From the NCBI GenBank assembly GCA_016841245.1, contig JAENZN010000016.1:1-64000 (forward strand): a stretch of DNA of 64,000 nt, in the 5' to 3' direction. Below the pieces are notes generated by a model, which ran no database searches, had not been told where the DNA came from, and saw nothing but the letters and a program-made list of their open reading frames with translations. Positions 54,757 to 63,644 of this stretch are shown here, in pieces. A program made the translations under genes and the position numbers. This stretch comes from Syntrophomonas sp. GTDB lineage: Bacteria; Bacillota; Syntrophomonadia; Syntrophomonadales; Syntrophomonadaceae. Numbering within the stretch: position 1 is the stretch's first letter; each line of letters starts with the position of its first letter.

Positions 54757-55761
54757 ATGAAAACTTTCAGGAAAAATGGTTTATTCACTCTAACCATTAC
54801 TCTTTTGTTGTTGTTATTATTTGTAGGAGGATGTTCTTCAACTACTCCTCAAAGCCAGCCTTCTGAACCGGTAAATCCAGCAGTTAGTACCGTGCAGCTT
54901 ATAAATCCTCTGGGTCCGGCAGTTATTCCTGTTACCGGTATCTCCAGCGGAAATATTAAAGGAGATCTGAATATCAATGTTCAATATTGGAATACCTTGG
55001 ATGAAGCAGTAGGACTGCTGTCGGGAAATGAGGTAGAATTCGCGGTGCTCCCCATTAGCAACGGTGTTAATATGTACGCCAGCGGTATAGACATTGCTTT
55101 GCTGGGGGTTCATGAGTGGAAAGTCTTTTATCTCTTAGCCTCTGAAGATGTTAATTTTGAGGACTGGACCTCTCTAAAAGGGAAAACCGTTTACACCCCA
55201 ACTGCTAGGGGACAAACTGTCGACGTCTTAACCAGATACGCTCTGACCAAAGAAAATATTGAGCCGGATGAAGAGGTCACTTTTGCCTATGCCCCCCCCC
55301 AGGAGATCGTAGCTTTGTTTAAGGAAGGCAAAATCGATTATGCTGCACTGCCGGAGCCCTTTGTCAGTCTGGCCCTTGCTTCCGGCCAGGGACAAATTGT
55401 ATTGGACTATCAAGAATACTGGTCTGAAATCAGTGGATCTGATAAAGGCATTCCCATTGCCGGCTTATTCGTTAAAAAAGAATTTCTTAATAATTACCCG
55501 GATGAGGCTCAAAAAATTGCGGCTATCCTATATGATTCTACCAACTGGGCTAACGAAAACCCTGATGCTGCTATTGAGGCTAGTACAGAAGTACTCCCAC
55601 TGCCACCGGCGGTTATGCAGGCTGCCCTGCAGCGGATCAAATTCGAATATATACCAGCAGCGGAAGTTGAATCGGAAGTAATATCTTTTCTGCAAATTAT
55701 GCAGGAGACTTATCCGGAAGGAGTAAAAAAGATACCTGATTCAGGCTTCTTTGTAAAATAA
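54757..55761 (+). CDS. ABC transporter substrate-binding lipoprotein (NMT1/SsuA-like)
   Basis: A 334-residue lipoprotein; the signal peptide ends in LLLLLLFVGGC with lipidated Cys26. The body has the two-lobe fold of the nitrate/sulfonate/thiamine-precursor group (LKGKTVYTPTARGQTVDVL; IDYAALPEPFVSLAL). The first of four genes: its stop overlaps the permease start (TAATG). The substrate is not clear; sulfonates, aromatic acids or a pyrimidine are possibilities. The downstream metallo-beta-lactamase-fold enzyme may act on the imported compound. Confidence 0.9.
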   Translation: MKTFRKNGLFTLTITLLLLLLFVGGCSSTTPQSQPSEPVNPAVSTVQLINPLGPAVIPVTGISSGNIKGDLNINVQYWNTLDEAVGLLSGNEVEFAVLPISNGVNMYASGIDIALLGVHEWKVFYLLASEDVNFEDWTSLKGKTVYTPTARGQTVDVLTRYALTKENIEPDEEVTFAYAPPQEIVALFKEGKIDYAALPEPFVSLALASGQGQIVLDYQEYWSEISGSDKGIPIAGLFVKKEFLNNYPDEAQKIAAILYDSTNWANENPDAAIEASTEVLPLPPAVMQAALQRIKFEYIPAAEVESEVISFLQIMQETYPEGVKKIPDSGFFVK

Positions 55762-56504
55762 TGAATTCATTTTTTAAAGGTATTATAGGTATAGTAGTAT
55801 TCATAGCAATCTGGCAGGTACTGGCGTTGATAATCAATAAGAGTATCATTCCAGCACCTGCCGAGACGCTTCGTCTGCTGGCGGAGTTTATTTTTTCCAG
55901 CCGAATTTTGCTGGTGGCCTGGGAGACGGCCTGGAAAGTATTCCTGGTCCTGCTGCTGGTTATGATTATTGGCATGCCGGTCGGATTATTCCTGGGTTTA
56001 TCTGACACCTTCTATGATATGTTTAGACCCATTATTATGCTAATTCAAGCAGTTCCAGTTATTTCCTGGCTTTCTCTGGTTATATTCGCCTGGGGTATAG
56101 GCTGGAAAAGTCCGGTTTTTATCGCCTTTTTATCTCTGCTGCCTGTATCCATTCTCACCACCGTATCAGGGGTACATAATCTGGATAAAAATCTTCTGGA
56201 AATGGCCCGCCTGTACCAGGTGCCTGGCGCTAGGATATTAAAAGACATTTATCTGGGCTCACTGTTGCCTTTTATCACAGCCATACTGGATGTCAGTATC
56301 GGACAGGCCTGGAAAGTAATCCTGGTCGCCGAATATTTAAGCGGCGGCAGCGGTCTGGGGGTAGAAATCCTTCGTATGCGAATGATCTTTGATGTTCCCG
56401 GAGTGTGGGCTTTGACACTAATAGCTGTACTTCTGGGTATTGTAACTGAACGTCTTATCAAACTGGGATTGAGGAGGTTATCCAGTCAATGGACAATTGC
56501 CTGA
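55761..56504 (+). CDS. ABC transporter permease (SsuC/TauC-like)
   Basis: A 247-residue membrane protein with about six helices and the EAA-type loop LLEMARLYQVPGARILKDIY that contacts the ATPase. It belongs to the binding-protein-dependent permease group that pairs with NMT1/SsuA-like proteins. It overlaps both neighbours (4 and 16 bp region), so the operon is tightly coupled. Confidence 0.93.
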   Translation: MNSFFKGIIGIVVFIAIWQVLALIINKSIIPAPAETLRLLAEFIFSSRILLVAWETAWKVFLVLLLVMIIGMPVGLFLGLSDTFYDMFRPIIMLIQAVPVISWLSLVIFAWGIGWKSPVFIAFLSLLPVSILTTVSGVHNLDKNLLEMARLYQVPGARILKDIYLGSLLPFITAILDVSIGQAWKVILVAEYLSGGSGLGVEILRMRMIFDVPGVWALTLIAVLLGIVTERLIKLGLRRLSSQWTIA

Positions 56505-57190
56505 TGGTTGACAAGCTGTATAAAGCTTATGGCTCCCTAACAGTTCTGGATAATTGGAACTTGACCATAAGTAAAGGGCAGCGCCTGGTTTTTCTTGGTC
56601 CTTCGGGTTCTGGTAAAACTACGTTTTTAAGAATCATTTCCCGGCTTGAGGAACCTAGCAGCGGAGTAATCAATAGTTTTGATCAAAAGATTGGATTTGT
56701 ATTTCAAGAGCCCAGATTAATCCCCTGGCGTAGTGTAAAAGACAACCTGCTATTTGTAAATCAACATGGAGATTACCAGGACATATTGGGCCGGCTCAGA
56801 TTAACAGGCTTCGAAGACTATTTACCCTCTCAGTTAAGCGGCGGTATGAGACAGAGGGTTAACCTGGCCCGAGCCTTAATTACCAGACCAGATCTTTTGA
56901 TACTTGACGAAGCCTTCTCTTCTCTGGATTTACGGGTCAAGGCCAGCATAATGGAGGATATCAATCAGCTCTGGCAGGAAAATAGATTTACTATTATTGC
57001 GGTAACCCATGACTTAAAAGAAGCTCTTTGTCTGGCAGATAGAATAATTATTTTATCTGGACGTCCCTCTAAAATAATTAAAGAAATAAAAGTAGATCTA
57101 GGTCGGGATCGGAGTTTTTCCTCACCAGATTTGTTACAATTAGAATCTGAACTTATTGACATCATGTGCAGTACTCAACCGGAGGTGTAA
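56489..57190 (+). CDS. ABC transporter ATP-binding protein (SsuB/TauB-like)
   Basis: A 233-residue ATPase: Walker A GPSGSGKTT, Q-loop FVFQEPRLIPW, signature LSGGMRQR, Walker B LLILDEAFSSLD, and H-loop AVTHDLKEAL. It starts inside the permease gene, with AGGAGG upstream; an ATG at 56504 is a second possible start. It completes the uptake system begun at 54757. Confidence 0.95.
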   Translation: MDNCLMVDKLYKAYGSLTVLDNWNLTISKGQRLVFLGPSGSGKTTFLRIISRLEEPSSGVINSFDQKIGFVFQEPRLIPWRSVKDNLLFVNQHGDYQDILGRLRLTGFEDYLPSQLSGGMRQRVNLARALITRPDLLILDEAFSSLDLRVKASIMEDINQLWQENRFTIIAVTHDLKEALCLADRIIILSGRPSKIIKEIKVDLGRDRSFSSPDLLQLESELIDIMCSTQPEV

Positions 57191-57192
57191 CC

Positions 57193-58068
57193 ATGTTCCA
57201 AACACTTAATAATACAATTAAGTTCGTGGAAGCTCCTGATCGAGCCCGTTTTCCATATGCCCATAGTTTGTTCATTGATGATGAGGTGCAGGTTTTAATC
57301 GATACTTCTTGTGGTAGAACCAACATTGATTATTTTCTGGACCATGATATTGATATTATAATCAATTCCCATTTTCATGAAGATCATATAATGAACAATC
57401 ATCTATTCTCTAAGGCTGAAATCTGGGCGCATGGACTGGATGCCCCGGCCATCAGATCGGAAGAGATATTTGCAGATTATTATGGTTTTAGTAAGTTCAA
57501 CGAAGAGCATCTGGGGAAGCTGTTTTACGACTGGACAGGGGCCAAATCTTCACCGGTCCACCATGAGATAAGCCACGATCAAATACTGGATTTTGGGAAG
57601 ACTAAAGTGCAGGTTCTGCATACACCGGGTCACACTCCCGGGCACTGCTGTTTCTTAATGGAGGATGGCATATTGTTCAGTTCCGATATTGAACTGAGCA
57701 GCTTTGGCCCCTGGTATGGACATCTATGCAGCAACCTGGATGATTATATCAAATCTATTAAATTGTGCATGGAAATAAACCCATCTATAATCATATCTTC
57801 CCACCGGGGTATAATAAAGGAAGACATCCAGAAAAGGCTGCACAATTATCTCAACATAATATATCAAAAAGAAGAGCGGCTCATTAGCAGCTTGAAACAA
57901 CCTATGACTCTAGACCAGCTGACTGATTTAGTAATATTTTATGGTGAAATCAAAAACTACTTTAGATTGTTTAAAATGTGGGAGAAAATGGCTATTTTCG
58001 TTCATCTCCAACGTCTGATAGGCCTGGACGAGGTTAAACAGGTTGACGATTATTATTATCTAAAATAA
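57193..58068 (+). CDS. Metallo-beta-lactamase-fold hydrolase
   Basis: A 291-residue enzyme of the glyoxalase II/MBL superfamily. The metal motif is HFHEDH, followed by the histidine in LHTPGHTPGHCCF, the aspartate in LFSSDIELS, and a late histidine in ISSHRG. The C-terminal 70 residues form a helical extension (LDQLTDLVIFYGEIKNYFR). ATG at 57193 follows GGAGGTG, 2 bp after the ATPase stop, so it belongs to the ABC operon and may process its substrate. The actual substrate is unknown. Confidence 0.9.
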   Translation: MFQTLNNTIKFVEAPDRARFPYAHSLFIDDEVQVLIDTSCGRTNIDYFLDHDIDIIINSHFHEDHIMNNHLFSKAEIWAHGLDAPAIRSEEIFADYYGFSKFNEEHLGKLFYDWTGAKSSPVHHEISHDQILDFGKTKVQVLHTPGHTPGHCCFLMEDGILFSSDIELSSFGPWYGHLCSNLDDYIKSIKLCMEINPSIIISSHRGIIKEDIQKRLHNYLNIIYQKEERLISSLKQPMTLDQLTDLVIFYGEIKNYFRLFKMWEKMAIFVHLQRLIGLDEVKQVDDYYYLK

Positions 58069-58072
58069 AAAT

Positions 58073-58343
58073 GGGTCAGGCACTAACTTACTAACTCAAC
58101 TTTCGCAGATGGTAACAGCTTCGGCTGCGCGAGCGTTATGCTTTGTCCCGCCGTCGGCCGGTCTTATTTTAAACAATGTGGAAATATGGTCTTCATACGT
58201 AATACCTGGTTATTCAAGTTGTTTACCCTCTGTAACCGCCTTACCCTCCTTGCTCAAACAAAACATAAAACTCGCCAGTGGGGTAAGTGAGAAAGTTGAG
58301 TTGCTAACTTATGATTTTAACTGAACATAAGTTGCCTGACCCC
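58073..58343 (+). repeat. MITE-like repeat, copy 1
   Basis: A 271-bp element with terminal inverted repeats: GGGTCAGGCA at the left, its complement TGCCTGACCC at the right, plus a subterminal AACTCAACTTTC on both ends. The interior matches the element at 62557-62810 read in the opposite direction at roughly 85-90 percent over about 170 bp. Short frames inside are conserved only as DNA. The right end contains the last codons and stop of the LysE gene. Confidence 0.85.
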
Positions 58344-58976
58344 AAAACTGTATATGAAGTATAATCCCAACACCAGCAGGAAAATACCGCACACCACTAT
58401 TATATATTTATACACTGGTGGGCTTATAAATTTTTTGCCGCCAGCTACCACGGCCGCTACCAGAGTATACCAGACCAGATCAGCCAGGATGTGTCCGGAG
58501 AAGAACGAGGCCAGGCCTATTCTGCCGCTTTCAAGAGACATAGTCAAGTAAGTTAGACCTACTGTGGCCCACCATATGCTCCAGAACGGGTTGGCCAGAC
58601 TGATGACTGCTCCAGCCAGCACTGGATGCAGGCCTTTTTTAGTTGTCCCAACCTCATTTTTATTTATGTCACCAAGCGATATATTTCCTCTAAGTGCGTC
58701 CCTGCTCATAGTAAGACCTAAATATATCAAGACTATTCCTCCCAGCAGGGCAATGGTACTGCTCACGGTTATATTGCTTAAAAAAACTGATAAACCTGCT
58801 ATCAGTGCTAATATAAGGGCTAATTCCAGGACTGCGTGCCCCAAAATAATCAGCGGGCCGGCAATAAAACCTCTTCTGACACTTTCCGCAATAGTGACGG
58901 TTAGCAAAGGTCCCGGCATCATTGCTCCTGATAGCCCAACTAAAAAAGCAGTCACAAATAGTATATTAACTGACAT
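58317..58976 (-). CDS. LysE-family amino acid exporter
   Basis: A 219-residue membrane protein with six predicted helices. The N-terminal signature GLSGAMMPGPLLTVTIAESV matches the LysE/RhtB translocator group, which exports amino acids such as lysine, threonine or homoserine. Substrate unknown. GAGGTG precedes the ATG. Its last residues (GVRQLMFS) are encoded within the edge of the MITE-like repeat, so the C-terminus may have been altered by the insertion. Confidence 0.9.
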   Translation of the reverse strand: MSVNILFVTAFLVGLSGAMMPGPLLTVTIAESVRRGFIAGPLIILGHAVLELALILALIAGLSVFLSNITVSSTIALLGGIVLIYLGLTMSRDALRGNISLGDINKNEVGTTKKGLHPVLAGAVISLANPFWSIWWATVGLTYLTMSLESGRIGLASFFSGHILADLVWYTLVAAVVAGGKKFISPPVYKYIIVVCGIFLLVLGLYFIYSFGVRQLMFS

Positions 58977-59237
58977 TTTAAATCACCTCTAAATACTCTA
59001 GATATATATTACCTGCAGATATCCTCATTGTAAATACTTTTATCACCATAAGAAATTTTCTGTCATCGAAGAACATGCTAAGTGATTTCAACTGGTTGAT
59101 AAAGTCGGCAATCTGCCAGGTCGATGATAAGTTATCTTAATGGTCCTATTAGATTTATCCCCATAAAAACATTATAATTAAGACTACTGGACTTAATATT
59201 TTAAGAAGAGAAAGTAATTTGAAAGGAGTTATTATAT

Positions 59238-60188
59238 ATGCTAACCTTCGGACCTATCCCCTCTCGCAGGCTGGGTCGCAGCCTGGGAGTTAATAATATA
59301 CCACCTAAAATATGCACCTATTCCTGTGCTTACTGCCAGCAGGGTCATTCCAGCAAAGTACAGATTGAGAGGCAATCTTTCTATCCCCCGAAGGAAATCC
59401 AGGAGGCAGTGCAGGAACAAATTAACAAAGCCAGGGGAGCAGGCGAAAGTATTGATTATATTTCCTTTGTTCCTGATGGAGAACCTACTCTGGATATTAA
59501 TCTGGGTCGGGCAATAGACTTGTTAAAACCACTGAATGTCCCAATAGCAGTAATAACTAATGCTTCTCTGCTCTGGAAAGCAGATGTAAGAGCAGAACTT
59601 GCCAGGGCTGATTGGGTATCGGTGAAGATTGATACTGTTGATGAGCAAATCTGGCGTAAAATCGACCATCCCCACCGAGGATTGTCCCTGCCTATGATAA
59701 TGGAAGGTATTCTCTCTTTTGCTTCAAAATATCAGGGTAAATTATATACAGAAACTATGCTGGTGCAAGGATTAAATGATAATGATGCTGACCTGGATAA
59801 GACGGCACGCTTTATTGCTCAGGTAAAACCGGAAATATCTTATATATTAATACCTACCCGTCCTCCAGCTGATATAAAGATAAAACCCCCGGATGAAAAA
59901 GCGGTGAATACGGCTTATCAAATATACAGCAAGTATATTGATAAGGTGGAATATCTAATCGGACATGAGGGTAATAGTTTCACCTACACCGGCAACCTGG
60001 AAAAGGATCTGCTGAGCATTACTTCCGTTCATCCTATGAGAGAAAGTGCGGTTAAAGAACTATTAGAAAAAGCGGGACAAGAATGGACTGCAGTTGAGCA
60101 GCTTATAGCTGAGGAAAAACTTATAGAACTTAAGTTTAATGGAAATAGATTTTATATGCGTAAACTTTTCGATAGCTACAAACGTTAA
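59238..60188 (+). CDS. Radical SAM protein (COG0731-like)
   Basis: A 316-residue enzyme with the [4Fe-4S] motif C-x3-C-x2-C at Cys26, Cys30 and Cys33 (ICTYSCAYCQQG). The opening GPIPSRRLGRSLGVNNIPPK is characteristic of the group often annotated as Fe-S oxidoreductase or wyosine-synthesis-like (COG0731). The GEPT motif (VPDGEPTLD) for SAM binding is present. The last about 80 residues form a helical/winged-helix-like tail. The reaction is unknown. AAAGGAG precedes the ATG. It converges with the next gene, with 6 bp between stops. Confidence 0.9.
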   Translation: MLTFGPIPSRRLGRSLGVNNIPPKICTYSCAYCQQGHSSKVQIERQSFYPPKEIQEAVQEQINKARGAGESIDYISFVPDGEPTLDINLGRAIDLLKPLNVPIAVITNASLLWKADVRAELARADWVSVKIDTVDEQIWRKIDHPHRGLSLPMIMEGILSFASKYQGKLYTETMLVQGLNDNDADLDKTARFIAQVKPEISYILIPTRPPADIKIKPPDEKAVNTAYQIYSKYIDKVEYLIGHEGNSFTYTGNLEKDLLSITSVHPMRESAVKELLEKAGQEWTAVEQLIAEEKLIELKFNGNRFYMRKLFDSYKR

Positions 60189-60194
60189 TGTTTC

Positions 60195-61205
60195 TCATCT
60201 TTTATTACATAGAACTGCCTTTTTAGCAAAATCATTATTAATAAGCATATATGGTTCTATTACTGCATCCATTTCTCCGGCAGTGCAAATAATTTCCTGC
60301 AGTAAATCAAAGGACGGTTGGTCCATTACCGTAGTTATCCGCCAGGTATTCTGCTGCTGGTACCGTTCTATTGCTGCGGCTAGATCCGCCAGTTTTATGT
60401 CAGGAAAGAAAGGCTTAATTACTTGTGCTGTTTCAAGTGGCGAATGACTATCTACCCACAACTGAGCCTGATATACAGCATTACTAAATTTCTGTATTAA
60501 TTCAGGATTCTTTTGCAGCATACTCTTTCTGGCCATGTAAACCGTTTCCGGAATATCTCCGCTGGCAGTTCCCATAGAAGCTGCTGCATACCCGGCATCT
60601 TCTTTTTCCAGCCAGGTCGCGGCAGGCTCACCAAGAACCACATAATCACCCTTTCTTTCCTTAAAAGCTTCAGATGCATGTGAATCACTAATAATATCCA
60701 CATCTTTTCCCGGGTTCAGACCATACTGCTTGAGAATATATTCCAAAACCATTTCCTGCCTTCCCCCTGGATGTCCTACTATAATGGTCTTCCCCCTGAG
60801 GTCCCCCCATTCGAAATCCGTTTCCTGGTTGTGACCCAGCAGAAATGATCCTTCTCTCTGAGTCAACTGGCAGAAATTTATTAGATAGTCTTCCTCCCCC
60901 TGTTGATAAACTTGAAGGCTGATTTCTGCACCAGCTACAGCTATATCAGCATGGCCCTCCTGCAGTGCAGTATTTAGTTCCTCAGCACTCAGTACTGTTG
61001 TCAGCTCGACTTCGAGTCCTTCTTCAGCAAAGAGAGCTTGAGTTATAGCTACATATTGGGGGGCATAAAGCAGGGAGGGAAAAACCTCACAAAGCCTCAC
61101 CCTTGCTGCTTGTTTTTGGGGGTCAGTATTGCTGTAAGCGCATCCCCCCAGGCTGACTGCCATCATCAGAATAACTGCCAGTAAAACTCCCAGCCTCTTG
61201 CACAA
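60195..61205 (-). CDS. Orphan ABC substrate-binding lipoprotein (NMT1/THI5-like)
   Basis: A 336-residue lipoprotein with lipobox SLGGC (Cys22). The fold is that of the NMT1 group: YVAITQALFAEEGLEVELT, then ALQEGHADIAVAGAE, and LRGKTIIVGHPGGRQEM. It resembles the binding protein at 54757 in family but not closely in sequence. No permease or ATPase is adjacent, so it may share the transporter at 55.7-57.2 kb or be a stand-alone receptor. TTG at 61205 is placed 5 bases after AGGAGGAG. A large multi-hairpin element lies in its upstream region. Confidence 0.87.
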   Translation of the reverse strand: MCKRLGVLLAVILMMAVSLGGCAYSNTDPQKQAARVRLCEVFPSLLYAPQYVAITQALFAEEGLEVELTTVLSAEELNTALQEGHADIAVAGAEISLQVYQQGEEDYLINFCQLTQREGSFLLGHNQETDFEWGDLRGKTIIVGHPGGRQEMVLEYILKQYGLNPGKDVDIISDSHASEAFKERKGDYVVLGEPAATWLEKEDAGYAAASMGTASGDIPETVYMARKSMLQKNPELIQKFSNAVYQAQLWVDSHSPLETAQVIKPFFPDIKLADLAAAIERYQQQNTWRITTVMDQPSFDLLQEIICTAGEMDAVIEPYMLINNDFAKKAVLCNKR

Positions 61206-61335
61206 ACTATCTCCTCCTCACAATTCATTTTCGAGCTGGTGATGATAAAAGTTCCTCTATTATATGAATTATGAATAAGGGCATGTTTCATATACATAAT
61301 TATTTCAAATAATGATGAGCAGGAAATATATACAA

Positions 61336-61540
61336 GAAGCCTCTGCCTAATAAGCGGAGGCTTCAGACTAATGACAGAAGTGAATATCTGCGTTATTTCA
61401 AAAAACCCGCTCAATCAACGTACTCAGGTACGCCTCAATCGCGGGTTTTTCTCATGCCTTGATCTTCACTTATGTCATCGGCCTGGCATCTTGTCGACTT
61501 TATCGACAACCTGGAGCCTCCGCCTGATAAGCGGAGGCTC
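61336..61540. other. 205-bp multi-hairpin element
   Basis: Two near-identical hairpins form the borders: 61336-61364 (11-bp stem, loop CTAATAA) and 61514-61540 (10-bp stem, loop CTGATAA), both with arms of the type AGCCTCCGC/GCGGAGGCT. Between them an extended dyad ATGACAGAAGTGAA (61371-61384) pairs with TTCACTTATGTCAT (61465-61478, one mismatch), enclosing AAAAACCCGC/GCGGGTTTTT and CGTAC-TCAG-GTACG, followed by a TTGTCGA/TCGACAA hairpin (61491-61509). It fills most of the 358-bp gap between two minus-strand genes. It may be a structured RNA or a non-autonomous palindrome-ended mobile element. Confidence 0.8.
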
Positions 61541-61563
61541 GGAATGCTTGATTAAATTACTGT

Positions 61564-62295
61564 TTACTGCTGACCCATGTTCTGTAGGTCTTGTATGTCA
61601 GGCATCTGCATATCAATAATCTGAACCCCGGCTGGGACCTCAAACATGGAATCAGGTATTGTATCAAAGCTTACATTCTTATACTCATAGTTGATCTGAT
61701 TTCCTTCTACGGTCATTTCCATTTTAAGGGGAAAGCCGTATTGTTCCCATACCCACATTTTCGTATAATCGTTATCATCTGTCATCTCAATTACTGCGCA
61801 TTTTTTCCCATCGATAGTTTCCTGGCCCACTATGTTATACATATCCTGCGGATATTCTGTCATCGGCTCCAACGGGTTGACACTTTCGGTTTCAGCATCA
61901 TAACTACCCAGCTTCATAGCTGTATTTTCATTTACATTAATCATCCAGGATTCTTGGGTATCGGCATTATAAAGCATTGTTACCTGTCCTGTTCCCTGTG
62001 CATTCATATCCATGCGGATATTGGAACCCTGAATGTACTGAGTACCGCTGGATGACATATTTGCTCCAGTCATCTCCCACTCAAAGGTTAAGGATTCGAT
62101 AGAACTGGTTTTAGTAAAAATTTCGTCCAGGGTTAAGCTATCTTGGCTGCTCTCAGAATTTTCTGCACCAGCATTTTCACTTACTTCTGCCGGATCTTTC
62201 TGCTCCGAATCACTGCTGCCCCCACCACAGCCTGCCAATGTACAGGTTACCAGCAAAAGACATAATATCATGGCCATTCCAATATGTTTTTTCAT
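61564..62295 (-). CDS. Lipoprotein with LolA-like/DUF4412-type domain
   Basis: A 243-residue lipoprotein; lipobox LAGC (Cys23), then a Gly/Ser/Glu-rich linker to about residue 55. The remaining domain has repeating beta-strand pattern (ESLTFEWEMTGANMSSSGT; RMDMNAQGTGQVTMLYNADT; ETIDGKKCAVIEM) like the half-barrel of LolA/LolB-type and DUF4412 proteins, which bind lipids or sit on the envelope. Function unknown. AGAGGAAG precedes the ATG. Confidence 0.75.
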   Translation of the reverse strand: MKKHIGMAMILCLLLVTCTLAGCGGGSSDSEQKDPAEVSENAGAENSESSQDSLTLDEIFTKTSSIESLTFEWEMTGANMSSSGTQYIQGSNIRMDMNAQGTGQVTMLYNADTQESWMINVNENTAMKLGSYDAETESVNPLEPMTEYPQDMYNIVGQETIDGKKCAVIEMTDDNDYTKMWVWEQYGFPLKMEMTVEGNQINYEYKNVSFDTIPDSMFEVPAGVQIIDMQMPDIQDLQNMGQQ

Positions 62296-62400
62296 TCTTC
62301 CACTTCCTCTCTTATATTAAGCTATCTATGTAATTATTCTATTTAAGAAATCAATATCCTGGAAGTAAATTAAAATTTTCTTACCATAAACCTAATTAAA

Positions 62401-62428
62401 TGATTATGGTGCCAAGGCACCATAATCA
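62401..62428. repeat. 13-bp perfect palindrome
   Basis: TGATTATGGTGCC and GGCACCATAATCA pair perfectly around AA. It stands next to the terminator at 62430 and could strengthen termination; no T run follows on the plus strand. Confidence 0.7.
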
Positions 62429-62429
62429 C

Positions 62430-62458
62430 AAAAAAAGGACAGGTACTTAACCTGCCCA
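62430..62458 (-). terminator. Terminator of the redox operon
   Basis: On the minus strand GGGCAGGT and ACCTGTCC (one mismatch) form a hairpin followed by TTTTTTT. It lies beyond the repeat at 62557-62810, so the repeat would be transcribed as the 3' end of the operon mRNA. Confidence 0.75.
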
Positions 62459-62556
62459 AATTGAAGGTACAATTTATGATCACCTGTTGAATAAATAGTA
62501 GCATAAAATAATGAAGAAAATTTCAACACAATGTTAATTTTTCTTGATATGACTAT

Positions 62557-62810
62557 GGGATCAGGCACTAATTTACTTATGCAAGTTATTAGACTCGTAA
62601 GTAAGTAACTCAACTTTCGCAGTTACCCCACTGGCAAGTTTTATGCTTTGTTTTAGCAATGAGGGTAAGGCGGTTACAGGGGTAAACAACTTGAATAACC
62701 AAGCATTATATATGAAGACCATATTTCTACATTGTTTAAATAAGACTGGCCGAAACATCAATAGTTACCAACGGGAACATCAGCAACCTTGTTGAGTTAG
62801 TAAGTTAGTG
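62557..62810 (-). repeat. MITE-like repeat, copy 2
   Basis: The reverse-orientation relative of the element at 58073-58343. It starts GGGATCAGGCACTAA and ends GTTGAGTTAGTAAGTTAGTG, identical over 20 bases to the complement of the other copy's left end; the last about 8 bases of the terminal repeat are missing where the neighbouring gene ends. The central 140 bp are very similar; a segment of about 40 bp near 62755-62790 is unrelated. Confidence 0.85.
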
Positions 62811-62812
62811 AT

Positions 62813-63643
62813 TTACTTAGAATCGTTACCCAGGCGAAACGTGGTGGTAATAGCCTCTACCGGACAACTGGAGCGGCATTCTCCACAGCGAATACACTCT
62901 AGACTATTAGACTCCTTATACATCTCTACCCCCATTTTACAATTCTGGGCACATTTCCCACACTTAATGCATTTTTCCTTATCCACCCGGTATCTATAAA
63001 TACTAATGGGATTAAATAAACCATATATTGCTCCCAGTGGGCAGATAATTTTACAGAAGGGACGAAAGGATTTAATAGAAAGCAATATTACCAATACTAG
63101 TAACAGTAGTTTGAATAGAAACAGGTTCCCGGCTGCATCTCTTAAATCGGGATGGCTGGCCAGCAACGGGATACCTCCTTCCATGGTTCCCGCCGGACAT
63201 ATATATTTACAGAAAAAAGGGTCCCCCATCCCCAGGTTGTTTACCAAAAATACAGGCAGAAATAATACAAAAACAATTAGTATTACATACTTTATGTAGC
63301 CCGCCCAGCGTGGTATGGTCCAAGTCGGCGAAGGCAGTTTATATAGAAGTTCCTGAATAAGTCCAAACGGGCACAGCCAACCACAAACATACCTGCCCAT
63401 AAAGACCCCAAACAAAAGCAGGGTTCCGGTAACATAATAAGAAAACGTATATCGGCTGCTGGCCAGGATGGTCTGTAAGGCCCCTAAAGGGCAGGCACCT
63501 ATAGCAGCCGGACAGGAATAACAGTTTAATCCCGGCACACAGACATGTTTGCTCACTCCCTGGTATATGCGGCCCTGAATAAACCCGGGTAAGTTAACGT
63601 TGGTGAGCAGGGCGCTGATATACTGTACCATTCTCCTCTTCAA
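62813..63643 (-). CDS. Polyferredoxin-type membrane protein (NapH/CcoG-like)
   Basis: A 276-residue protein with about four membrane helices and several cysteine motifs: CVPGLNCYSCPAAIGACPLGA near the N-terminus (shown here by its cysteines), two CGWLCPFG/CKIICPLG-type motifs between helices, and two C-terminal [4Fe-4S] ferredoxin motifs (CIKCGKCAQNCK; CIRCGECRSSCPVEA). It probably moves electrons across or along the membrane. TTG at 63643 gives the N-terminus usual for the family (KRRMVQYISALL); the frame extends to 63652. It overlaps the CXXC miniprotein region and ends at the edge of a repeat. Confidence 0.88.
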   Translation of the reverse strand: MKRRMVQYISALLTNVNLPGFIQGRIYQGVSKHVCVPGLNCYSCPAAIGACPLGALQTILASSRYTFSYYVTGTLLLFGVFMGRYVCGWLCPFGLIQELLYKLPSPTWTIPRWAGYIKYVILIVFVLFLPVFLVNNLGMGDPFFCKYICPAGTMEGGIPLLASHPDLRDAAGNLFLFKLLLLVLVILLSIKSFRPFCKIICPLGAIYGLFNPISIYRYRVDKEKCIKCGKCAQNCKMGVEMYKESNSLECIRCGECRSSCPVEAITTTFRLGNDSK

Positions 63644-63644
63644 G

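Noticed and set aside
58109-58324. Conserved small peptide (TALPSLLKQ...KVELLTY) shared by the two MITE-like repeats
   Set aside because: The shared peptide follows from DNA identity of the repeats; the frames start differently, have no ribosome-binding sites and differ outside the shared block.
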